Shown here: positions 1 to 6,700 of the stretch, one piece after another
How the letters are laid out: each line of letters begins with the position of its first letter
How positions within the stretch are numbered: the first letter of the stretch is position 1
NCBI GenBank assembly: GCA_963588535.1
Contig: CAVAII010000132.1
Span: 1 to 11,351, forward strand
Source of the DNA: Scybalousia_A sp963588535
Lineage (GTDB): Bacteria > Bacteroidota > Bacteroidia > Bacteroidales > P3
DNA length: 11,351 nucleotides
Direction: 5' to 3'
Position numbers and translations under genes: made by a program
Notes under the pieces: generated by a model
Database searches by the model: none
Told to the model about the DNA's origin: nothing
Seen by the model: only the letters and a program-made list of their open reading frames with translations

Positions 1-42
1 CCAAATTTCTCTAAAACTTTCTTTTCTAACAATAGATTTCAT
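1..42 (-). CDS. Possible 5' fragment of an unidentified gene, cut by the window edge
   Basis: A minus-strand frame stays open from an ATG at 42 to the window edge and reads MKSIVRKESFREIW. An in-frame ATG at 63 would add seven residues, but these fall inside the short repeats at 36-96. The frame lies downstream of dinB on the same strand, with about 170 bases between. I see no good TAnnTTTG promoter and no recognisable motif in 14 residues. The 14 codons could equally be chance or a continuation of the repeat region, so this is a weak call. The sequence to the left of the window would settle it. Confidence 0.22.
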   Translation of the reverse strand, partial: MKSIVRKESFREIW

Positions 43-96
43 TAAAATAAAATCTAATTTCATCAGAATAAAATGTCTAATTATCAAAATAAAGTA
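36..96. repeat. Three imperfect AT-rich tandem repeats
   Basis: Three consecutive units of about 17-23 bases share the pattern ATTTCAT(T/C)A(A/G)AATAAAA: 36-56, 57-79 and a shorter, more diverged 80-96. The last contains TTATCAAAATAAA (81-93), which recurs exactly at 11282-11294 inside another pair of repeats. Read on the minus strand, the units encode a seven-residue periodic peptide of the type RHFILMK, as do the units near the right end. The units lie in non-coding DNA or just upstream of the possible edge gene. They do not look like a CRISPR array, because there are no regular unique spacers. Confidence 0.5.
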
Positions 97-146
97 AGAG
101 AATATTTTCTTTTTTCTTTATAAAAATCCAAAGCAAATTCTCCTAA

Positions 147-177
147 CGTGTTAAAATTTTTCAATTTCTTTAACATG
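147..177. other. Inverted repeat (stem-loop) downstream of dinB
   Basis: CGTGTTAAA at 147-155 pairs with TTTAACATG at 169-177. This gives nine base pairs including one G-U, around a 13-base loop. It lies 57 bases beyond the dinB stop codon and could help end the minus-strand transcript. No clean T-run follows the stem in that direction, so a factor-independent terminator is not well supported. Apart from this stem-loop and the repeats at 36-96, I see nothing else defined in 1-233. Confidence 0.25.
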
Positions 178-233
178 AACACATATTTTATTAAGAATGT
201 TAGAAACTATTTTAGACTTTTTAATAGATAAAC

Positions 234-1307
234 TTACTCTAAATCAAATAAATTTATTTCTTTTTGGGAAGCAGTAGGGATATCGTCTAAGGAAACGCCT
301 AAGCCTATTAAACGGACAGGTTTTTCTTTATATGGGATTTGCTTAACTAATTGTTTTGCAAGTGGAAGGATTTCGTCTTTGGTCGTTAAGATAGTATTCT
401 GCGTAAGACTACGAGTTTGACAAGTGAAATCAAAATATTTTATCTTTAAGGTTAGTCGTCTACCTTTGAATTGTGCCTTTTCAATACGTGTAACCAAATC
501 TAAGACAACATTATAGATAGCTACAATCATCGCCGTATGGTTATTGATATCTTTTTCCATCGTATGCTCACAACTAACCGACTTACGCACCCAATTATTC
601 CTCACCTCACTTTCGTCTATTCCTCTCGCATAATCATAAAACACCTTACCCATCTTGCCGAAATTATCCACAAGTTCCTTTAATGATTTGTCTCTTAGTT
701 GCTTACCCGTATAAATACCTAACGAATGCATCTTGATAAGTGTCTTTGGTCCAATTCCCCAAATCTTTTCAACTTTCAACGAATCAATAAATTGCTGTGC
801 TTGCAGAGGGTGAATAACTTTCAATCCGTTAGGTTTGTTCCAATCAGAAGCTATTTTGGCTAAAAACTTATTATAAGATACTCCTGCCGAAGATGTTAGA
901 AAAGTCTCGTTATAGATTTTCTCTTTCAACTCCTTTGCAATATTAACAGCCATCGCTTCATTTATCTTGTTGACTGTTACGTCCATAAAAGCCTCGTCCA
1001 AGGATACAGGTTCTATAAGGTCGGTATATTCCTTCATTAGAGTCCGTATAGTTGTTGAGACCTCTTTATATTTCTCAAAATGAGGCTCTACGATTATCAA
1101 ATCTCTGCAAAGTTGTTTGGCTCTTTGAATAGACATCGCCGAATGAATACCAAATTTTCTTGCTTCGTAGGACGCCGTTGCCACAACCGACCGCATAGCA
1201 TCTCTACCCACAACAACAGGTTTTCCACGGATAGACAAGTCGTCCCGTTGCTCTACCTGAGCAAAAAAAGCATCCATATCCAAATGAATAATCTTACGCA
1301 TAGACAT
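234..1307 (-). CDS. dinB: DNA polymerase IV (Y-family translesion polymerase)
   Basis: This enzyme is an error-prone Y-family DNA polymerase that copies past damaged template bases. With the start at 1307 the protein has 357 residues, close to the 351 of E. coli Pol IV. The N terminus HLDMDAFFAQVEQRDD holds the first metal ligand and the steric-gate Phe. SLDEAF (about residues 102-107) supplies the catalytic Asp-Glu pair. SAGVSYNKFLAKIASDWNKP and the helix-hairpin-helix stretch KIWGIGPKT follow, then the little-finger domain. The C terminus EINLFDLE resembles a sliding-clamp binding peptide. The frame is open up to an ATG at 1415, but that start would overlap the upstream gene by 101 bases and add 36 residues unlike the family. 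The ATG at 1307 leaves a 7-base gap. A second ATG at 1301 gives MRKIIHLDMD, matching the E. coli N terminus exactly in register, and is an equally good start. No LexA box was recognised; it probably shares the operon promoter. Confidence 0.95.
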   Translation of the reverse strand: MSMRKIIHLDMDAFFAQVEQRDDLSIRGKPVVVGRDAMRSVVATASYEARKFGIHSAMSIQRAKQLCRDLIIVEPHFEKYKEVSTTIRTLMKEYTDLIEPVSLDEAFMDVTVNKINEAMAVNIAKELKEKIYNETFLTSSAGVSYNKFLAKIASDWNKPNGLKVIHPLQAQQFIDSLKVEKIWGIGPKTLIKMHSLGIYTGKQLRDKSLKELVDNFGKMGKVFYDYARGIDESEVRNNWVRKSVSCEHTMEKDINNHTAMIVAIYNVVLDLVTRIEKAQFKGRRLTLKIKYFDFTCQTRSLTQNTILTTKDEILPLAKQLVKQIPYKEKPVRLIGLGVSLDDIPTASQKEINLFDLE

Positions 1308-1314
1308 ATCTATA

Positions 1315-1965
1315 CTACTGAATAAAAACGAATTGCAAAATATTTGCCCCCATCTGTAAGGCTTTTTGGTGACGTTCCTCGGTGTCGTTATGAACGGACG
1401 TATCCTCCCAACCATCTCCTAAATCACATTCATAAGAATAAAAACAAATCAGTCTGCCTTCCCAAAACAAGCCGTAACCTTTTGGGGCTTTGTTGTCGTG
1501 TTCGTGTATTTTTGGAAGACCATTAGGAAAATCAAATTTCTGGTGATAGATAGCGTGCGAAAAAGGTATCTCAACAAAGTCTAATTCGGGAAAAACTTTC
1601 TTTATTTCCCTGCGTATATACTTGTCAATGCCATAGTTATCGTCTATATGTAGGAAACCACCGCCCAAAAGATATGCCCTTAGGTTCTTAACCTCTTCAT
1701 TAGAAAAGACAACATTGCCATGACCAGTTAGATGAACAAAAGGATAGAGGAATAATTCTTGCGAACCAACGTCTACAGTAGCATAGTTTTCAGATAAATG
1801 AGTAGAGAGTTGAGAATTTGCAAAACGTATCAGATTTGTTAGCGAGGTGGGGTTAGCATACCAATCACCACCTCCATTGTATTTCAGCAGTGCTATTGTG
1901 TTGTTCTGTGCTATTAGTCCAAGACCCCAAAACATTAATAATATGTATATAAACAATTTTTTCAT
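1315..1965 (-). CDS. DUF4159 domain protein with N-terminal signal peptide
   Basis: The 216-residue protein starts with MKKLFIYILLMFWGLGLIAQ, a basic residue pair plus a hydrophobic stretch typical of a signal peptide, with cleavage probably near residue 20. The rest is a single DUF4159 domain. Recognisable family stretches are KYNGGGDWYANPTSL (28-42), HLTGHGNVVFS (78-88), GGGFLHIDDNYG (101-112), PFSHAIYHQKFDFPNGLPKI (134-153) and YSYECDLGDGWED (177-189). The family is thought to have a class I glutamine amidotransferase-like fold, but its biochemical role is unknown to me and I infer none. A periplasmic or membrane-anchored location is inferred from the signal. The gene lies 111 bases downstream of rsmE, with no promoter match in the gap, and 7 bases upstream of dinB. 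Confidence 0.88.
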   Translation of the reverse strand: MKKLFIYILLMFWGLGLIAQNNTIALLKYNGGGDWYANPTSLTNLIRFANSQLSTHLSENYATVDVGSQELFLYPFVHLTGHGNVVFSNEEVKNLRAYLLGGGFLHIDDNYGIDKYIRREIKKVFPELDFVEIPFSHAIYHQKFDFPNGLPKIHEHDNKAPKGYGLFWEGRLICFYSYECDLGDGWEDTSVHNDTEERHQKALQMGANILQFVFIQ

Positions 1966-2076
1966 CGCTATATCCCAAGTAATTAATAAAGTACTATTTC
2001 CAAATTCCCCTTTTATCTAACTTACTCTCTTAATTTACTTTTATCTTTCTTTCAATCCCCTTATCTATTATACTGT

Positions 2077-2781
2077 TTATTGATTCAAAAAATGAATATT
2101 GCTTATTGCGTACAAAGCTGCCGTCTCTGTTCTTAAACGTTTGTCTCCTAAGGTAATTAACTTGCAATTTGAGTTTTGAGCCATTAAGACCTCTTGTTCG
2201 GAGAAATCACCCTCGGGGCCTATAAATATTATTGTGTCTTCACCCCTTTGATAATCGTCTTTAATGTAGATTTTCTCTCCCTCACCACAACAACACATAT
2301 AACGTTTCTTTTCGTTCATAGTCTCCAATAAGGCAGTTATCTTTCTCATTTCATTAAGTTTAGGAGCAAAACAAGTAAGCGACTGCTTCATTGCCGATAG
2401 GATTATTTTCTCTAATCTTTCTATCTTAACTACTTTTCTCTCTGTATGTTCGGTAAGTATAGGCGATATCTCATCTACACCCAATTCAATAGCCTTTTCT
2501 ATCAAAAACTCCATTCGATCCATATTCTTTAATGGAGCAATAGCCAAATGAATTTTGTAATCTCTTTTACCGAAATCTTTGTGTGTATCAATAATTTGTA
2601 GAGTACTCCTCTTGTCATTAGCCTCCAATACCACACAAGTACACAGACTACCTTTGCCGTTAGTCAAATAAACCTTTTCGTTCTCTCTTATTCTCAGTAC
2701 TTTGGCAAGGTGATAAGACTCCTCCTTATCCAAGGTAATTGTATCATTTTCTACACTTTCGGTAGTAAAAAACAACTGCAT
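2077..2781 (-). CDS. rsmE: 16S rRNA (uracil(1498)-N(3))-methyltransferase
   Basis: RsmE methylates N3 of U1498 in helix 44 of 16S rRNA, using S-adenosylmethionine, in the cytoplasm. The 234-residue protein has the usual length and the two expected parts. A PUA-like N-terminal domain (about 1-70) includes SYHLAKVLRIRENEKVYLTN. The SPOUT methyltransferase domain contains HLAIAPLKNMDRMEFLIEKA (78-97), ELGVDEISPI (99-108), the knot motif FIGPEGDFSEQE (186-197) and LGDKRLRTETAALYA (211-225). The last two stretches build the AdoMet pocket in this family. The ATG is preceded by TAGAAGAAA: the upstream gene's stop codon is 6 bases away and the purine-rich spacer may act as the ribosome site. This close spacing indicates cotranscription with the upstream beta-barrel gene. 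Confidence 0.95.
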   Translation of the reverse strand: MQLFFTTESVENDTITLDKEESYHLAKVLRIRENEKVYLTNGKGSLCTCVVLEANDKRSTLQIIDTHKDFGKRDYKIHLAIAPLKNMDRMEFLIEKAIELGVDEISPILTEHTERKVVKIERLEKIILSAMKQSLTCFAPKLNEMRKITALLETMNEKKRYMCCCGEGEKIYIKDDYQRGEDTIIFIGPEGDFSEQEVLMAQNSNCKLITLGDKRLRTETAALYAISNIHFLNQ

Positions 2782-2787
2782 TTTCTT

Positions 2788-3594
2788 CTATAAAGAATAA
2801 ACCAAACCCACCGAAATAAATGGATTTAGCATTTGTGGAGAATCATGTTGATGATAGAACTCGTAATAGTCTGAATCCAAATGAAATCCTTTGTATTCGT
2901 CCTCATATTTCATTTGATACTCAGCACCTGCTTTTATCCTCAAAGACCAATCTTGAGAAAATTCGTATGTGTAACCTACCATAAAACGAAATGTAGGTAC
3001 TACATGCGTTAAGGATATATCGTTATTACTTTTTTGAATTGAAATTATATTAACCTCGTTACCGAATTGTGCCAAATACTCTGCCTCTAACTCTGCCGTT
3101 GAGGAAGGTCCTATTTGGTTTAAAGCAGCATCTCTTTCACCTAACATCAAATTAACACCTGCCGAGATACCTACGAAAATATTACTTCTTTTTAGATTGT
3201 AATACATATTGAAGTCCAACAAGATAGGTATTTCTGTATAAGATTTATAAGAATCCCAAAGTTGTTCTAAGTCAGCACCCAATGCCTCTGTATTGATATC
3301 CTTTCCGAAATAACGAGACAAACCCAAATGTCCTCCAAATCCGAATGTTACCTTGCCGTGAATAATACTCGGACGCATCTTATACTCATAACCAAGGTTA
3401 AAACCTGCTGCCCATGGAGTAGTAGGCTTGAAGGCATCAGAAATAACTGGTACTGCCTCAATGTTTAGACTAAACAAATTCTCTGCTACATCTCTATTCC
3501 AAATACCTTTACGCCAATCTCCTTTTGCGTATGTATTTAATCCTATGGATAATACAATACATAATATTGCTCCAAATATAGATAGTTTTTTCAT
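2788..3594 (-). CDS. Predicted outer-membrane beta-barrel protein of unknown function
   Basis: The 268-residue protein starts with a clear signal peptide: MKK, a hydrophobic core, and a likely cleavage after TYA at residue 23. The mature part is rich in alternating hydrophobic/polar segments that fit transmembrane beta-strands, for example at 62-71 (AAGFNLGYEY), 81-93, 119-133, 138-148, 199-211 and 215-226. It ends in NPFISVGLVYSL, a typical terminal strand. Short acidic loops such as YEDEYKGFHLDSDYYEF lie between strands. This is the look of small Bacteroidetes barrels annotated as outer membrane beta-barrel or PorT-like proteins, but I do not recognise a specific family and no ligand can be named. 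It is the first gene of the minus-strand run and sits behind a good Bacteroidetes-type promoter. Confidence 0.72.
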   Translation of the reverse strand: MKKLSIFGAILCIVLSIGLNTYAKGDWRKGIWNRDVAENLFSLNIEAVPVISDAFKPTTPWAAGFNLGYEYKMRPSIIHGKVTFGFGGHLGLSRYFGKDINTEALGADLEQLWDSYKSYTEIPILLDFNMYYNLKRSNIFVGISAGVNLMLGERDAALNQIGPSSTAELEAEYLAQFGNEVNIISIQKSNNDISLTHVVPTFRFMVGYTYEFSQDWSLRIKAGAEYQMKYEDEYKGFHLDSDYYEFYHQHDSPQMLNPFISVGLVYSL

Positions 3595-3673
3595 AGTTTG
3601 TTATGTTTTCTTTTATCCTTTTTACTCTTTTTTAACGTTTATTATTCTCGTTTTATACGTTTATTTCAAACTG

Positions 3674-3704
3674 CGAAATTACAAAAAGTTTGTGTATTAG
3701 CAAA
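3674..3704 (-). promoter_or_regulatory. Bacteroidetes-type promoter for the barrel-rsmE run
   Basis: On the minus strand TTTG (3701-3704) and TAATTTCG (3674-3681) are separated by exactly 19 bases. This fits the Bacteroidetes consensus TTTG-N19-TAnnTTTG with one mismatch in the -7 box. Transcription would start near 3667 and leave a leader of roughly 70 bases before the ATG at 3594. The -33 box also forms part of a second, overlapping TAATTTTG (3701-3708) on the same strand. Confidence 0.55.
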
Positions 3705-3744
3705 ATTATTTCTTCAAAAAAGTCGTAAAAACGAGAAAAAGACT

Positions 3745-3752
3745 TAATTTTG
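3745..3752 (+). promoter_or_regulatory. -7 box of the promoter for the synthase-phosphorylase fusion
   Basis: TAATTTTG matches the Bacteroidetes -7 consensus TAnnTTTG fully and lies 29 bases before the ATG at 3782. The expected -33 position (about 3722-3725, GTCG) is a poor match to TTTG, so the promoter may be weak or need an activator. The minus-strand promoter lies about 40 bases away, pointing in the opposite direction. Confidence 0.45.
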
Positions 3753-3781
3753 TAGTCCAAAAAACGCAAAAATATTATCTA

Positions 3782-6700
3782 ATGAATACGGCAAATATAG
3801 TATTTGAAACTAGTTGGGAGGTATGTAACAAAGTCGGAGGCATACACACTGTAATAATGACTAAATCAAATAGTTTCGTTAAACAATTTAATGGCAATTA
3901 TTTCTTAATCGGACCCGATTTGGGACAAGATAACAACAAAAATAGCGAATTTGTTGAGGACAACGAAATATTCAAGACTTGGAAAACTTACGCCAAAAGC
4001 AAAGGCATTAGAATGAGAATTGGTCATTGGAATATAAACTCCTCTCCTATAGTTATATTAGTTGATTTTACTCAGTACTTTGCTCAAAAGAACGAAATAT
4101 TTGCTTGGTATTGGGAAAAATTCCAAGTAGACTCTCTTACAGGAGGTTGGGATTATATTGAACCGTTTTTATTCGGTTATGCGGCAGCCAAAGTGATAGA
4201 GAATTATTACGATTTCTATTCCATTGTTTCTGACCAGATTGTAGCACAATTCCACGAATGGATGACAGGTTCGGGTATTTTGTATCTAAAATATCACACT
4301 CCGCAGATAGCAACTATTTTTACTACTCATGCTACTGTTTTGGGTAGATGTTTGGCAGGTAATAACATTCCTTTATATAGTGGTTTAGAGAATATTAACG
4401 CAGACAACATAGCAAAGAATTTTAATGTCGTTAGCAAGAACTCTTTGGAGAAAATATCTGCTCTTAATGCCGATGCCTTTACCACAGTTAGTGAATTGAC
4501 TAATAGAGAATGCAAACACTTTTTTAACAAAAACGTTGATTTTGTTACCCCTAATGGTTTCGAGGGTGATTTCATTCCTTCTAACGATCAATATCCTATT
4601 TTGCGTTCTAAGGCAAGAAAAAAGATTCTCTCAATAATAGAAAGCGAATTTGGTTACACTTTGCCAGAGGATAGTTTGTTTATTATAAATAGCGGTAGAT
4701 ATGAGTTTAAAAACAAAGGTATAGACTTGTTTATCAAATCTATGGCAAAACTAAATAAACAAACAAACCTACCTCGAAAGATTGTTGCCGTTATAGCCGT
4801 ACCTGCTGGTGAAATAAATGATATGGATCCAATAGTTAGTACGATAAAGGCTTGTGGATTAGATAATAAAGAGGGCAACGATGTTACTATTTTGTTCCTT
4901 CCTTCCTACCTTGATGGAAACGACGGCAAAGTAAATATTCCATACTTCGATTTCTTAACTGCCTTTGATCTTTCTATCTTCCCATCTTATTATGAACCAT
5001 GGGGTTATACACCTATGGAGAGTATGGCTTTGGGTATTCCATCGATTACTACAACGCTTACAGGCTTTGGTTTGTGGGTTAAGGACAATATTCCAAATCC
5101 TAACTCTGCCCTAACTATCATTGAAAGAAACGATACCAACGACGACGAGTGCATAGACAATATTGCCACAAGATGCAATCAAATCCTAACCTATTCTACG
5201 GATCAATTATCTGTCTTACATAATGATAGTGTAAATATCTTTAAGCATGTACAGTGGAATGAACTAGTACAATATTATTATAAAGCATACGATTTGGCTA
5301 TAACAAAAGCCCTTAATCGTTTTGATAAATACAAAGATAAGAAACCTTTAAGTCTAATTTCTAATATTCATTCTACTTGGGGTGAATGTCCTAATTGGAA
5401 AAAATTCCTTGTTAAAGTTACTCTACCTGAAAGACTTAAACCATTACAAAGTCTTGTTATGAACCTTTGGTGGTCTTGGTCTTACGAGGCTTTGGACTTA
5501 TTCTATTATATAGATAGAGAAAAATTCCTACAAGTTTCTCGTTCGCCTATCCGTTTGCTAATGTCTCTAAACAAAGACGATTACGAAAGATTGTTAAAGG
5601 ACGAAAAGTTCCTTGAGAAAATGGATAAGGTTGTAGCACAATTCAATAACTATCTAACAGAGAGAAAAGTAAAGAATAATGCCCCTATCGCATACTTCTC
5701 AATGGAGTTTGGAATACACGATATCTTACAGATTTTCAGCGGTGGTTTGGGTATGTTAGCAGGTGATTACCTTAAACAAGCCTCTGACGACAATCGCAAC
5801 ATAGTCGGCATTGGTCTGTTGTATCGCCAAGGTTATTTCTCTCAGCACATTACAAAGGACGGAGTACAAGAAAGCGAAAGAAATAATCAACATTTTTCCC
5901 TATTGCCATTACGTGCCGAAAGAGACGAACAAGGTGTTTGGCGAAAAATATCTATAAACCTCCCATACAGAACGGTTTATGCTAAGATTTGGCGATGCGA
6001 TGTTGGTGTTACTCCTCTCTACCTTTTGGATACTGATATAGATGCTAATAACCCAGAGGACAGACAGATAACTTATCAACTCTATGGCGGCAACAACGAG
6101 ATGCGTTTGAAACAAGAAATCTTGCTCGGCATAGGTGGTATAAGACTATTGAAGGAATTGAATATCAACGCAAAACTCTATCATCTTAACGAAGGACACA
6201 GTGCTTTCTGCTCGCTCGAAAGATTGAATAATTACATTAATGTAGACAAAATAGACTACTTTACGGCATTGGAAAAAGTACGTTGTTCAACTCTTTTCAC
6301 AACTCACACCCCTGTTCCTGCTGGTCATGATAGTTTCTCAGAGGATTTAATGCGTACATATTTTTCTACTTTTTCTCAAAAACTAAACTTATCTTGGGAC
6401 GATTTTATGCTTTTGGGTAGGAAATCTAACAACAATAGAGAAGATAAATTCTCGGTTAGTGTATTGGCTATCAATTGTTCTGAGAATATCAACGGTGTTA
6501 GTAGAATCCATTCTCGTGTATCCAAACAGATGTTTCAATATCTCTATGACGGCTATTTTGCAAAGGAAATCAACATCGGTTATGTTACTAACGGCGTTCA
6601 TCAAAAGACTTGGGCTGCTAAGCAATGGTACCTTGAAGATGAAAACTATCTTAATAATATCGAGAACATTAGCGACGAAAGAGTTTGGCAAATACATCAG

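Noticed and set aside
1308..1415. Longer dinB start at 1415 giving 393 residues
   Set aside because: The extra 36 residues overlap the DUF4159 gene by 101 bases and have no match to the conserved Pol IV N terminus, which begins at MRKIIHLDMD.
1966..2076. Separate promoter for the DUF4159-dinB pair
   Set aside because: No minus-strand TAnnTTTG match was found in the gap, so I do not call one, although an unrecognised promoter remains possible.
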